In this document: piece after piece, positions 37,888-46,380 of the stretch
How positions within the stretch are numbered: position 1 is the stretch's first letter
How the letters are laid out: every line of letters begins with the position of its first letter
Assembly: GCF_040567655.1 (NCBI RefSeq)
Contig: NZ_JBEXAC010000001.1
Coordinates: 496,001-560,000 of the forward strand
Source: Chitinophaga sp. H8
GTDB lineage: Bacteria > Bacteroidota > Bacteroidia > Chitinophagales > Chitinophagaceae
Length of the DNA stretch: 64,000 bases
Direction of reading: 5' to 3'
Program-made: the position numbers and the translations under genes
The notes under the pieces: model-generated
What the model saw: the letters and a program-made list of their open reading frames with translations, nothing else
Databases searched by the model: none
What the model was told of the DNA's origin: nothing

Positions 37888-38703
37888 TCAGTCTGGAACA
37901 GTCTGGACGCGATGCCTGGTGAGGCGGAAACTAAAAATTATTTCATCGTTGGTTTGGCTGATGCTTAGATGACTATTCATTGATTTAAGATATTCCCTGC
38001 AAAAGAATAATCCTAATCCCATACCTGACTCCGTTTCCATTCCTGGCCTTAAAGCAAATTTCTTTCCAGAAAGTATATTTGTAGCTTTATCCATGGAAAT
38101 ATCCTCATGGGTATTGGATATATAAATTTCGTAATCATATTCCCACTCTGCTACACCAGCAATAATACGACCGTTTGGGGGAGTAAATTTTACAGCGTTG
38201 TCGATAATATTACGTAATACCAAAGAAAGATAACTATTGTTGGTAACAACAAGATTGGCCATGCTCGTATTCAACTCGACGCTGATAGATTTCTCCGCTA
38301 AGAGTGCCTGGTAGAGGCTAAAGGTTTCTTCCAGTACAGGCTTTATAGGAATAATTTCCGGGTGAAAACCATGAAGTGTTTTTGGGAATTGGGTTAGTAA
38401 ATTATCCAGCATTTTTTTTATCTGCGTGATGTTTTCAACTATCAGTAAAGCGGCTTGTTTTGCTTCTTGTTCAGTAAGTGTACCTTCATTAAAAAGACGC
38501 ATGCTCAGCAGGGAATTATTAAGAGGTGCTCTTAGATCGTGTACAACAATGGAAAGTAACCTGCTTTTGAAATAATATAATTCTTCCAGCTCCTGGTTTT
38601 GCTGAATCAGCTTTTGACGGATAATGTGCCATTCTTTTTCTTCTGCTGTATATCGAGATTCAAGGGGTGAATGCATTGTATTAATTGTATTAATGATATC
38701 CAT
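37888..38703 (-). CDS. soluble histidine kinase without a sensor domain
   Basis: The 271-residue protein has no membrane helix. A short coiled-coil-like start (KLIQQNQELEELYYFKSRLL) leads into HisKA with His55 in SIVVHDLRAPLNNS, then a HATPase with RNIIDNAVKFTPPNG (N box) and GMGLGLFFCREYL (G2 box). No PAS, GAF or receiver domain is present, so signals must come from a partner protein. It is the first gene of a probable operon with two AraC regulators, and no response regulator is encoded nearby. It could be the remnant of a larger kinase or a connector kinase. Confidence 0.9.
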   Translation of the reverse strand: MDIINTINTMHSPLESRYTAEEKEWHIIRQKLIQQNQELEELYYFKSRLLSIVVHDLRAPLNNSLLSMRLFNEGTLTEQEAKQAALLIVENITQIKKMLDNLLTQFPKTLHGFHPEIIPIKPVLEETFSLYQALLAEKSISVELNTSMANLVVTNNSYLSLVLRNIIDNAVKFTPPNGRIIAGVAEWEYDYEIYISNTHEDISMDKATNILSGKKFALRPGMETESGMGLGLFFCREYLKSMNSHLSISQTNDEIIFSFRLTRHRVQTVPD

Positions 38704-39031
38704 ACTGAATTAGAATAAATTATAGCGGGGTTCATATAATGGGGGTAAATATCGAATTATAATTTGAAAATAGGGAGATGTCAGATAGGCTGGCGTCGAT
38801 TTGGCGGGGGATTGCTATAATATTTGCAAGAGAATCATTAAAATGTACAATACCTGGGTTTACGTAAAGAAGTAACTTTATATTGTTAATACAATACTCC
38901 CATTTTTACACCGGATTTCGAAAGCTATCGTACTGAAATACGATATGACCAAAATGCAATAGTATGTCATTGTGATAATTCATTAAATAAGGTTGTAAAT
39001 GTTGACAGAAAGATTTTAAATATAAGGTCTT
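38704..39031. other. 328-bp AT-rich divergent gap
   Basis: The gap lies between the kinase and the FecR-like gene, which point away from each other. It is AT-rich with no open frame, tRNA or strong hairpin. Promoters for both sides must be here, but no clear TTTG/TAnnTTTG pair was found. Confidence 0.5.
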
Positions 39032-39604
39032 ATGAGCAGCAATGGATTTTCTTCCGGTACGGTACTGGTTACCGGTAATGGTGAGCGCAGAACATTTATG
39101 CTCGCTGATGGGTCTTCTGTGAAGCTGAACGCAGATAGTTTTCTATTGCTGGACCCACACTTTGCAAAGAGCAATAGGGAAGTGCGGCTGATTGGAGAGG
39201 CTTTTTTTGATGTTGTTGATTTTCCTGGTCATCCTTTTATGGTACAAACTACTTCGATGATTATTAAGGGCTCTTCCACCACTTTTGATGTCCGGGCATT
39301 CCCTGAAAAGGAAAGGGATATTGTATTACTTATTAGTGGTCAGATATGTCTGGACATCCGGTTGTCGGATCAACAACTTAAGTCTATTGATCTTTTACCT
39401 CGACAGATGTTAACCGTTCTGAGGACCCCATTTGACTCATTGGCACACACGACAGAGGTATTAGCCATTTTCTTTGATAGTATCATGGGGGCATCCGGAG
39501 AAAAATGCTGGAAGGAAATTGAATGGATGGAAGATGAATGGGTGTATCAAAGGCTCTTTCCGAATGACATTGTTGGTTGGTTGAAGAAACGGTTTCGCGC
39601 TTAG
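39032..39604 (+). CDS. orphan FecR-like domain protein
   Basis: The 190-residue protein matches the periplasmic part of FecR anti-sigma factors: GERRTFMLADGSSVKLNADS, REVRLIGEAFFDVVDFPGHPFMV, TTFDVRAFPEKERD and VLLISGQICLDI. Normal FecR proteins have about 80 N-terminal cytoplasmic residues and a membrane helix before this domain, and lie next to an ECF sigma gene and a SusC with an STN domain. None of these is present, and stop codons in frame lie just upstream of the ATG. It has no signal peptide, so it would stay in the cytoplasm. The short C-terminal tail (EEDEW-type acidic stretch, VYQRLFPNDIVGWLKKRF) resembles a fragment of the FecR C-terminal region. It may be a relic. Confidence 0.75.
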   Translation: MSSNGFSSGTVLVTGNGERRTFMLADGSSVKLNADSFLLLDPHFAKSNREVRLIGEAFFDVVDFPGHPFMVQTTSMIIKGSSTTFDVRAFPEKERDIVLLISGQICLDIRLSDQQLKSIDLLPRQMLTVLRTPFDSLAHTTEVLAIFFDSIMGASGEKCWKEIEWMEDEWVYQRLFPNDIVGWLKKRFRA

Positions 39605-40023
39605 CTGTTTTTTATTTCAAAAGATATCTCTTAATAAACAAGGAGCCTTGAAAAAGGCTTCTTCATTTAGCCGAACTTGTTGATAGCGTACAAAGGTCGT
39701 ATTGCCCAATCGTCTGTTTCAACAGGTACGATTGCTAATAATAGGATGAAATTGAAAGCCAGTGAGAAACTGGCTTTCAATATTGAATTGTAAGTATTTA
39801 AAAAGCAGTTGGCCTGTTTTTACAGGTCAATGAATAATGAATGCTGGATTAGCGTGCCAGCAAGTTGATTCTTCGTAACGGCAGCATTGCCGTCACTGCG
39901 GGGTGAGATTTTGCACCCTTGAGATTTGTATTTCTCCTTTATCCATTTGGATGGACTTTCAATTTTAGATATCTTGGCCCCGCATCAGGAGTTATTACTA
40001 CATTAAACCTGATAGGATTATAA
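39605..40023. other. 419-bp intergenic stretch with five hairpins
   Basis: No gene is seen. Five inverted repeats lie in about 280 bp: 39642-39665 (AAGGAGCCTT/AAGGCTTCTT, one mismatch), 39751-39781 (13-bp perfect stem ATTGAAAGCCAGT, 5-base loop), 39809-39830 (TTGGCCTGT/ACAGGTCAA, one G-U), 39878-39893 (ACGGCA/TGCCGT) and 39901-39918 (GGGTG/CACCC). The first may terminate the FecR-like gene. The others have no T-run. A structured RNA, a leader of the acyltransferase gene, or a decayed mobile element are possible. Confidence 0.6.
39946..39977 (+). promoter_or_regulatory. possible promoter of the acyltransferase gene
   Basis: TTTG (39946-39949) and TATCTTGG (39970-39977) are 20 bp apart, close to the Bacteroidota TTTG/TAnnTTTG form with one mismatch in the -7 element. 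It lies about 47 bp before the ATG at 40024. Confidence 0.35.
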
Positions 40024-41115
40024 ATGGATACGAACAAAACCTCCGCGACAATACTGCAAACAAAACAGCATTTCGAAATTCTTGATGGATTAAGAGGGAT
40101 TGCTTCCCTGGCTGTCGTGATATTTCATTTTATGGAATGGGTATACACTGATTTGAATGAGAACTTTATCGGACATGGATTTTTAGCCGTTGATTTCTTC
40201 TTCTGTCTTTCAGGATTTGTGATCGGATATGCCTACGACGATCGTATAGCCAAAATGGGTGTTATAGCGTTTTTTAAATCGAGGGCTATCCGGCTGCATC
40301 CACTGGTTATACTGGGAACTGTCTTAGGGTTGCTGGCATTTTTGTTCGACCCGTTTGGCGGGGATGCCCAATTGTATAGTACTGGTAAGATCATCCTGGT
40401 ATTTTTGTGCTCGGCATTGCTGATCCCCTTACCTGTAATGGCCGACCGTAGCTTTAATCTATTCGGCCTCAATGCGCCGTCATGGTCATTGTTTTGGGAA
40501 TATGTCGCCAATATCATTTACGCATTTGTACTTTGTAAGATCAAACGTGGCTACCTGATACTGTTAACCTTCATTTCAGCGGTGGCGATTGGCATAGTGT
40601 GTTACCGCTCCGGCAATTTATTAGGAGGTTGGAGTGGTCCAACTTTTTGGGACGGAGGCGTCCGGATATCATACTCCTTCTTAGCGGGACTGCTTATTTA
40701 CCGTTCTAACTGGATCATAAAAAACAAGCTAGGGTTCGTGGGGCTGGCCATATTATTGTTCCTGGCCTTTTTAATGCCATCCTCAAAATGGAATTGGTTA
40801 TCCGAATCTTTGGTAGTGCTGTTTTACTTCCCTTTGCTGATAGCTTTGGGGGCGGGGGCTACCTTAAAACCCAGCTTAAAGAAGATCTGCATATTTTCAG
40901 GGAAGATCTCTTACCCATTGTACATGACGCATTACGCTGTTTTGTGGATGTTCGGTAATTATTATACCAGCCATAAGCCTGACCATATGCAGCTGGCTTT
41001 TATCATCATAACCGGGATAATCCTGCTACTTGGTGCAGCATACCTGGTGATGGTGGTTTACGATATCCCTGTCAGAAAATATTTAAGGGATAAACGGAAT
41101 ATAAAGGTATATTGA
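40024..41115 (+). CDS. acyltransferase 3 (OafA-like) membrane protein
   Basis: The 363-residue protein has about ten membrane helices and the acyltransferase-3 opening motif FEILDGLRGIASLAVVIFHF, then GHGFLAVDFFFCLSGFVIGYAY and FFKSRAIRLHPL. Family members transfer acyl groups (often acetyl) to sugars of polysaccharides or lipid-linked molecules at the inner membrane. A MaoC-type hydratase gene lies 43 bp downstream on the same strand and may be co-transcribed. Its acceptor is unknown; no capsule or O-antigen genes are nearby. Confidence 0.93.
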   Translation: MDTNKTSATILQTKQHFEILDGLRGIASLAVVIFHFMEWVYTDLNENFIGHGFLAVDFFFCLSGFVIGYAYDDRIAKMGVIAFFKSRAIRLHPLVILGTVLGLLAFLFDPFGGDAQLYSTGKIILVFLCSALLIPLPVMADRSFNLFGLNAPSWSLFWEYVANIIYAFVLCKIKRGYLILLTFISAVAIGIVCYRSGNLLGGWSGPTFWDGGVRISYSFLAGLLIYRSNWIIKNKLGFVGLAILLFLAFLMPSSKWNWLSESLVVLFYFPLLIALGAGATLKPSLKKICIFSGKISYPLYMTHYAVLWMFGNYYTSHKPDHMQLAFIIITGIILLLGAAYLVMVVYDIPVRKYLRDKRNIKVY

Positions 41116-41158
41116 GCCGCCAGGGGACTTTTTAATTTGAAGAATAAATAAAACAATT

Positions 41159-41614
41159 ATGGTAATCATCAATAGCTTCGCGGAATATAAAGCATACGAG
41201 GGTAAAGAAATAGGTAGTTCTGAATGGCATAAAATTGATCAGGAGCAGATCAATAAGTTTGCAGATGCAACGTTAGATCATCAATGGATCCATACCGATG
41301 AGGAAAGAGCAAAAAATGAAGGACCTTTCAAAAGTACCATTGCCCATGGTTATCTGACGTTGGCGCTAATCCCTTATTTGTGGAAACAGATTGCAGACAT
41401 CCGCAATGTTAAAATGGAAATAAACTACGGTATAGAACAACTTAAGTTTGGGCAGGCAGTGCTTGTGAACGATGAAGTGCAATTAAAAGCGAAACTTAAT
41501 ACTATAGTTGATCTAAGGGGCGTGACGAAAGTAGTTATTGGCGCAACGCTCATCATTAAAGATAAACCCAAACCGGCTTACACAGGTGATGTCGTGTTTT
41601 TATATCATTTTTGA
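41159..41614 (+). CDS. MaoC-family (R)-specific enoyl-CoA hydratase-like protein
   Basis: The 151-residue single hot-dog domain matches the MaoC/NodN group: EWHKIDQEQINKFADATLDHQWIHTDEERA contains the expected Asp and His of the active site (ATLDHQWIH), followed by TIAHGYLTLALIPYLW. Such proteins hydrate trans-2-enoyl-CoA to (R)-3-hydroxyacyl-CoA. It is followed by a strong terminator. The upstream partner is an acyltransferase; a link to lipid or acyl-CoA supply for acylation is a guess. Confidence 0.9.
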   Translation: MVIINSFAEYKAYEGKEIGSSEWHKIDQEQINKFADATLDHQWIHTDEERAKNEGPFKSTIAHGYLTLALIPYLWKQIADIRNVKMEINYGIEQLKFGQAVLVNDEVQLKAKLNTIVDLRGVTKVVIGATLIIKDKPKPAYTGDVVFLYHF

Positions 41615-41635
41615 TTAAAAGAAAAAATGAAAAGT

Positions 41636-41672
41636 AAAAAGGCTGTTCCTGTTGAAAGGAACAGCCTTTTTT
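41636..41672. terminator. two-way intrinsic terminator
   Basis: A long stem AAAAAGGCTGTTCCT (41636-41650) pairs with AGGAACAGCCTTTTT, with a short loop and T/A-rich flanks. It separates the MaoC gene from the convergent lipoprotein gene. Confidence 0.9.
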
Positions 41673-41701
41673 ATGTAGTACACTGCTACATTATATTACG
41701 A

Positions 41702-42226
41702 TCAGCGTTGTTCAAACTTCTGTTTCCACTGCAATAATTTTTGCGGAAAAACAGCCTCACTATTCTCACTGTATAAAGTAACCACGCTATCTACTGCAAT
41801 ACCGGCATAAATAACATCCCGGTTCATATCAATCGCAATTACGGCCTCATCCGACAGGCAATAATGCGGCTTACAGCCTTCATTATACAGGATACCATCT
41901 TTTATTTCCACCGGTGGTATTACCTGGTATCTTTCCAAAAATGTTTTTTCGGCCTTGCCCAACAACTGCTTCAGACGGGATGCGAGCGGTTCGGTTCCCA
42001 GCAGATTGGTTTCATCCGCGTACTTTCCATTGTAGTTCAGCAGCTGGCTCCAGGAAGTAAGTTGACCAGGGTTTACATTATCCTCCCCTACGATCATCGT
42101 ATCTGTTGGCAGTGCAGCAATGCTATCAGGCGGCTTATGCTTGTGATTTTTTACGGCCGTTCCGGTACAGGCCACGGTATACATGGCAGTGACCAGTAAG
42201 GAAGGCATGATTTTTCCAAAGTTCAT
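41702..42226 (-). CDS. lipoprotein of unknown function
   Basis: The 174-residue protein has a lipoprotein signal (SLLVTAMYTVACTG), so it is probably anchored in a membrane. The mature part has a helical segment (ASRLKQLLGKAEKTFLERY) and a Cys pair in GCKPHYCLSDEAVIAID that could form a disulfide. The late strands (VIYAGIAVDSVVTLYSEN) have no recognised domain. It stands alone between terminators on the minus strand. Function is unknown. Confidence 0.75.
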   Translation of the reverse strand: MNFGKIMPSLLVTAMYTVACTGTAVKNHKHKPPDSIAALPTDTMIVGEDNVNPGQLTSWSQLLNYNGKYADETNLLGTEPLASRLKQLLGKAEKTFLERYQVIPPVEIKDGILYNEGCKPHYCLSDEAVIAIDMNRDVIYAGIAVDSVVTLYSENSEAVFPQKLLQWKQKFEQR

Positions 42227-42349
42227 GGTTAAAAAGGTGCATTAATCGGTTTCAAAAAAGGGGACAAACAAGAAAGTTGCTACAAATAAAATATCTGTAA
42301 GTCAATATTTATGCCATAGGTTAGCTGGCATTGGGTAATGTATGCTGTT

Positions 42350-43129
42350 TTATTTTCCTTTAAATACGGGTGGACGTTTTTCCATAAAAGCCTGCATCCC
42401 TTCTTTCTGATCTTCGGAAGCAAATAGGAGATAGAAGTTTTTTCGTTCAAAGTGCAAGCCTTCTTCCAAGGAACTGTCAAAAGCTTTCAGTACAGCTTCT
42501 TTGGCCATTTTAACCGCCAGGGGGCTCATTGCAGCCACTTCTGCGGCTAATCTGACTGCTTCCTGCAGATACAGTTCTACCGGAACTACCCGGTTGATCA
42601 ATCCGGCCTGCCGGGCTTCCTCCGCGGTAATAAAGCGGCCGGTTAGCACCATTTCCATCGCCAGTGCTTTTCCAACTGCGCGGGTTAACCGCTGGGTACC
42701 ACCTGCTCCGGGCATTACCCCTATTTTTATTTCCGGTTGTCCGAAACGTGCCGTTTCACTGGCCACGATCATATCACATAACATTACCAGTTCGCAACCC
42801 CCTCCTAATGCAAATCCACTCACTGCCGCGACAATGGGTTTCTTCGTTTTTTTGATGGTGTCCCAGGTGCTGAACTGGTCAATATTAAACATATCCATGG
42901 CTGTTTTGTCGGCCATTTGTTTAATATCTGCCCCGGCAGCAAAAGCCTTTTCATTGCCACTGATCACGATAGCCCTCACCTGTTCATCGGCATCCAGTAT
43001 TTTTAAAGCATCCCGCAGTTCTCCCATCAACTGAAGATTCAATGCATTTAATTCCTTGGGACGGTTTAACTGAATATGCGCAACATGTGTTGCTACCTGC
43101 TGGTGTATGATGATGTATTCCGGTTGCAT
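42350..43129 (-). CDS. enoyl-CoA hydratase/isomerase (crotonase family)
   Basis: The 259-residue protein has the full crotonase pattern: AFAAGADIKQMA (CoA-binding oxyanion loop), ALGGGCELVMLCDM with one catalytic Glu, and FGQPEIKIGVMPGAGGTQRL with the second Glu. Both glutamates of true hydratases are kept, so syn-hydration of 2-enoyl-CoA is the likely reaction, in fatty acid or amino acid breakdown. It follows the DUF3667 gene by 9 bp on the minus strand. No thiolase or dehydrogenase is adjacent. Confidence 0.95.
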   Translation of the reverse strand: MQPEYIIIHQQVATHVAHIQLNRPKELNALNLQLMGELRDALKILDADEQVRAIVISGNEKAFAAGADIKQMADKTAMDMFNIDQFSTWDTIKKTKKPIVAAVSGFALGGGCELVMLCDMIVASETARFGQPEIKIGVMPGAGGTQRLTRAVGKALAMEMVLTGRFITAEEARQAGLINRVVPVELYLQEAVRLAAEVAAMSPLAVKMAKEAVLKAFDSSLEEGLHFERKNFYLLFASEDQKEGMQAFMEKRPPVFKGK

Positions 43130-43138
43130 GATCTAAAT

Positions 43139-44101
43139 TTACAGAATTATTGCCAGTACCAGGAACAGCATCCCTATCAGTACTATTACCAAAGTGGCCA
43201 TATATCCCAGCCACAATACCAATCCCTTCACTACAGATTTTGCCCAGGACTGCTGATAGGTATGTTTCAATGCTGATACCAGATATACCAGCAATGCGAT
43301 CATTCCCAGATTGGAAAACCAATCTGAATCCAATAGCCAATCACCTATCAGCATGATCAGGAAAAGGATGAAGGTAAAGGAGTGCATATGGATGGAGAAG
43401 ATCGCATGATCTGTATAGTACCAGCGTTTTTTATCATAAAGGATCTTCAGGTACAGCGCAAACAATGGCAGTAGCAGGAACATCATTTTAGGAATGTTGT
43501 GTTTAACATGTTCACTCAATGCCGCTATCACTTTATCACCATACTTTTCGCTCAGATACAGATTACGCTGAAAAGCTTTCCGCTTCCACCAGCCGTCTTT
43601 TTGTGCAGCAGGCAGTGCATTTTGTACAGAATCATAGTCTCGCAGGGATTGATATTTGGTCATTTCATTCAGCAGCTGACCTCCTGCCACAAAATTCTTT
43701 TCCTTAAGTATAGCACTGTCTTTTCCCAATGCCTGGCGAACACTTTCACTTGAATTGGATGCTTCTATCTTTACGGATTCTATGGTACCTGGAATAGAAA
43801 AATAGGCCAGGAAGAAAACAAAAGAGATAAATATGTACAGTTTGATAGGGTTTACATAACTCGCCCGTTTCCCTTTGATATATTCGGTCGTTAATAAACC
43901 AGGGCGGAACAGCAAATACTTTAAGGTGTTGAGTGTTTTAGAGTCGAAATGCACGATATCTGCAACAAAGTGCTTCACCAGGTGGCCAAATGATTCATGT
44001 GGCACGGTATTTTCCTGTCCGCAGTGTGTACAGTATCTTTCCGGAACAATTGTTCCGCAGTTCAGGCAATGTTTATCGTCACGCAGTGGTTGTGTGTTCA
44101 A
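43139..44101 (-). CDS. DUF3667 membrane protein with N-terminal zinc ribbon
   Basis: The 320-residue protein starts with a four-cysteine ribbon (CLNCGTIVPERYCTHCGQ). The DUF3667 block HFVADIVHFDSKTLNTLKYL and LFRPGLLTTEYIKGKRASYV follows, and then about five membrane helices (LYIFISFVFFLAYF near the front, three to four in the last third, ending VIVLIGMLFLVLAIIL). A soluble insertion of about 90 residues lies between the first helix and the rest. The family is common in Bacteroidota, with no assigned function. It overlaps no gene and shares a transcript with the enoyl-CoA hydratase. Confidence 0.9.
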   Translation of the reverse strand: MNTQPLRDDKHCLNCGTIVPERYCTHCGQENTVPHESFGHLVKHFVADIVHFDSKTLNTLKYLLFRPGLLTTEYIKGKRASYVNPIKLYIFISFVFFLAYFSIPGTIESVKIEASNSSESVRQALGKDSAILKEKNFVAGGQLLNEMTKYQSLRDYDSVQNALPAAQKDGWWKRKAFQRNLYLSEKYGDKVIAALSEHVKHNIPKMMFLLLPLFALYLKILYDKKRWYYTDHAIFSIHMHSFTFILFLIMLIGDWLLDSDWFSNLGMIALLVYLVSALKHTYQQSWAKSVVKGLVLWLGYMATLVIVLIGMLFLVLAIIL

Positions 44102-44252
44102 GGAATGCAGGTTAAAGTAGGTTAAAGATAGAGAAAACCATTCTTAAAAATATACCTTCAGATCATACATTTTTAAAATATTAAAATCATCTTTACGTTA
44201 GTATTTTTACAGCTGCAAAACGGATCATGGTTCATTTGCAGTGATTTACCAT

Positions 44253-45110
44253 ATGAATATGAAAAGAATAATAATACTGTCAGGGTTGCTGCTACTAGCG
44301 GTAAACAATATTTTTGCCCAATACTATTACCAGGATATCTACAATACGAAGCAAACCATCGACAATATGGCGTTGCTGAAGGAGAACAAGGTAAAGGCCC
44401 AGTTTGTGCAAAGCCTGGATGCCAACCAGGAAATGGATAACGACTTTACCTGTCAGCGGCTGCTGGGCCCCGGTTATCGCCAGATGCGTTCCATCACCCG
44501 TTCCGGCGCTACCGGGCTGTCTGTTATGACTTCCAGCTTTTCCATGCGGGGTAATCTTACCAAAACCACTGACAGCACCAATAGCAGTATTACTACTGTA
44601 CAGTATCAATATAATGATCAGGGCCAGCTCCTGCATATCAACGCAGTGTCTCAGGCAAGGGAAGGGAAGTTCCGTTTTGATGAAACCAGGACTTATACCT
44701 ACGACTCTCTGGGGCATGTAAGCAGGATGGTCCATAAAAAGGGAATTAGCCCTTCAGACAGCACGATTGTCACTTTTAAGACAAATGACAAGGGACAGGT
44801 GACCGAGGAGCTGGAAACGGGTAAAAGCATCCGTAGCCAACGTATATTTTATAACTATGATGAACATGGCAGGCTGACAGATGTATTCCGTTACCATGCC
44901 GCCAGAAAAAAGATGCTGCCCGATTACATCTTTGAATACAATGACCAGAACAAAGTGAGCAAAATGACCACTGTCAATTCAGAAACTGCCAGCTACACAA
45001 TCTGGAAATATACCTACCTGGCCAACGGGCTGCCCGACAAAGAAGAATGTTATGGTAAGGGGAAAGAGCTTTTAGGCATTGTTAAATACAAGTACGATCT
45101 CCAGCAATAA
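44253..45110 (+). CDS. exported YD/RHS-like repeat protein, small
   Basis: The frame opens at 44241, but MNMKRIIILSGLLLLAVNN from 44253 gives a normal signal peptide (cut near FAQYYYQ). The mature part is built from about six short repeats of the YD/RHS type: YQYNDQGQLLHI, YTYDSLGHVSRM, FKTNDKGQVTEE, YNYDEHGRLTDV, FEYNDQNKVSKM, YKYD. Large RHS proteins form toxin shells, but at 286 residues without a toxin tip or secretion domain this is a stand-alone repeat protein of unknown role, perhaps carbohydrate or envelope binding. It ends about 50 bp before the tRNA promoter. Confidence 0.85.
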   Translation: MNMKRIIILSGLLLLAVNNIFAQYYYQDIYNTKQTIDNMALLKENKVKAQFVQSLDANQEMDNDFTCQRLLGPGYRQMRSITRSGATGLSVMTSSFSMRGNLTKTTDSTNSSITTVQYQYNDQGQLLHINAVSQAREGKFRFDETRTYTYDSLGHVSRMVHKKGISPSDSTIVTFKTNDKGQVTEELETGKSIRSQRIFYNYDEHGRLTDVFRYHAARKKMLPDYIFEYNDQNKVSKMTTVNSETASYTIWKYTYLANGLPDKEECYGKGKELLGIVKYKYDLQQ

Positions 45111-45163
45111 CACGTTAGTAATTTCATGATGTGTAAATTTCTTAGGATGAACGCAAAAAAAAC

Positions 45164-45193
45164 TTTGTAATTAAAAAACAATTCCTATCTTTG
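45164..45193 (+). promoter_or_regulatory. Bacteroidota-type promoter of tRNA-Gly
   Basis: TTTG (45164-45167), 18 bases, then TATCTTTG (45186-45193) is an exact match to the TTTG/TAnnTTTG promoter of this phylum. It lies 37 bp before the tRNA-Gly gene and may drive both tRNAs. Confidence 0.8.
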
Positions 45194-45230
45194 CAATCCC
45201 AACGAAAAAAAAACAGATCTTAAAAATCAT

Positions 45231-45303
<73 letters not shown>

Positions 45304-45397
45304 CTACAGCAAATTCCAAATTGCTCCGGCGGTTTGGAATTTTTGTTTAAAGTTCTTTACTTAGGTTACTAAATTTTAGTAGCTTAATTAATGGTCC

Positions 45398-45483
45398 ACC
45401 GGGGTGGTGGAACTGGTAGACACGCAGGACTTAAAATCCTGTTCGCAGCAATGCGAGTGTGGGTTCAATTCCCATCCCCGGTA
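45398..45483 (+). tRNA. tRNA-Leu (anticodon TAA)
   Basis: The 86-base gene has acceptor arms ACCGGGG and CCCCGGT, anticodon stem CAGGA/TCCTG with loop CTTAAAA giving TAA, a long variable arm typical of leucine tRNAs, and T-loop GGTTCAATTCC. CCA is not encoded. Confidence 0.97.
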
Positions 45484-45508
45484 CTGGTCGGACGTAATTC
45501 CGGAAAAT

Positions 45509-45542
45509 AAAAATGGCTCCTCGAATAGAGGAGCCATTTTTA
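45509..45542 (+). terminator. intrinsic terminator after tRNA-Leu
   Basis: ATGGCTCCTC (45513-45522) and GAGGAGCCAT (45528-45537) pair perfectly with a 5-base loop, flanked by A5 and T5, so it can act in either direction. Confidence 0.9.
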
Positions 45543-45820
45543 TTTGAATACCAATGACTTAAGGCCCGAATAACGGGTTTAGGTGTTCGATAACATGCTC
45601 CATTATACACCAGATAATTCTCGAACACTCTATTTATTAGCTCCGAGTGCAAATGCTCCCACTTCGTATTAAATTCATCACACCGCAAATCAGCTGGCAC
45701 CAATGACAAACACCCCGACAATTAAAACAGAAAGATTGATTCTCTTGCCTAGCTTCCCTGTTATGCAACAAACTTCACATTTAAAGTTTGATTTGCTAAA
45801 TTTATGATGATAAGACACAA

Positions 45821-46309
45821 ATGAGAAACAAACAGTTTGTAGCAGAACACCGGGGTGGCCACCTCACTTCAGACGATCACCGGGGGCTAATAAATTGGGC
45901 AATAGCATGTGCGGAACATGCTTTACTACTCGCGCCAAACCAGTCGGTTGATAATCGGTTAATCCACGCCCTTTATATCGCAAAAGAATGGGGAAAAGGA
46001 AATGTGAAAACCGGTTCAGCAATGAAAGCTGCCTGGGAAGCCCATGCTTCGGCTCGGGATACAGCAAATCCGATATTGAAATCTATAGCCCGATCAATTG
46101 GCCAGGCTGTTTCAACTGCTCACATGGCCGACCATAGCGTGGGAGCTGCCTTATATGCCCTAAAGGCCGTCAGGCAAGCTGGTAAATCAATTGATGATGA
46201 AAGAGCCTGGCAAGATGAAAAGGCAAAAAAACTACCGCAGAAAATTATAAATCTTATTAAGGAAGCACGTAACGAGAAACAACAAGGATTCAAGGATTTA
46301 CAAGATTGA
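45821..46309 (+). CDS. putative immunity protein (Imm-5-like), orphan
   Basis: The 162-residue helical protein matches a family annotated as putative immunity proteins with an Imm-5-like domain: FVAEHRGGHLTSDDHRGLINWAIACAEHAL near the start, ARDTANPILKSIARSIGQAV and STAHMADHSVGAALYALKAV in the middle. It has no signal peptide and no membrane helix. Immunity proteins normally sit next to a polymorphic toxin, but no toxin gene is in this window; the gene lies alone after two tRNAs. Either it is an orphan antidote against toxins of neighbours, or the family has another function. A strong terminator follows. Confidence 0.8.
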   Translation: MRNKQFVAEHRGGHLTSDDHRGLINWAIACAEHALLLAPNQSVDNRLIHALYIAKEWGKGNVKTGSAMKAAWEAHASARDTANPILKSIARSIGQAVSTAHMADHSVGAALYALKAVRQAGKSIDDERAWQDEKAKKLPQKIINLIKEARNEKQQGFKDLQD

Positions 46310-46326
46310 CTTATCCACCTCTCCGC

Positions 46327-46370
46327 AAAAGTAAAAAGGCATCGATGAAAATCGATGCCTTTTTACTTTT
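46327..46370. terminator. two-way intrinsic terminator with 20-bp perfect stem
   Basis: AAAAGTAAAAAGGCATCGAT (46327-46346) and its exact complement (46351-46370) flank the loop GAAA. It separates the immunity-like gene from the convergent tex gene. Confidence 0.95.
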
Positions 46371-46380
46371 CATTTTTCAG

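Noticed and set aside
39032-39604. Working sigma/anti-sigma transport regulation unit
   Set aside because: No ECF sigma gene, no membrane helix and no STN-type SusC is nearby.
45431-45721. 96-residue minus-strand open frame over tRNA-Leu and its terminator
   Set aside because: It reads the antisense of the tRNA (PGMGIEPTLALLRTGF), a well-known false gene pattern.
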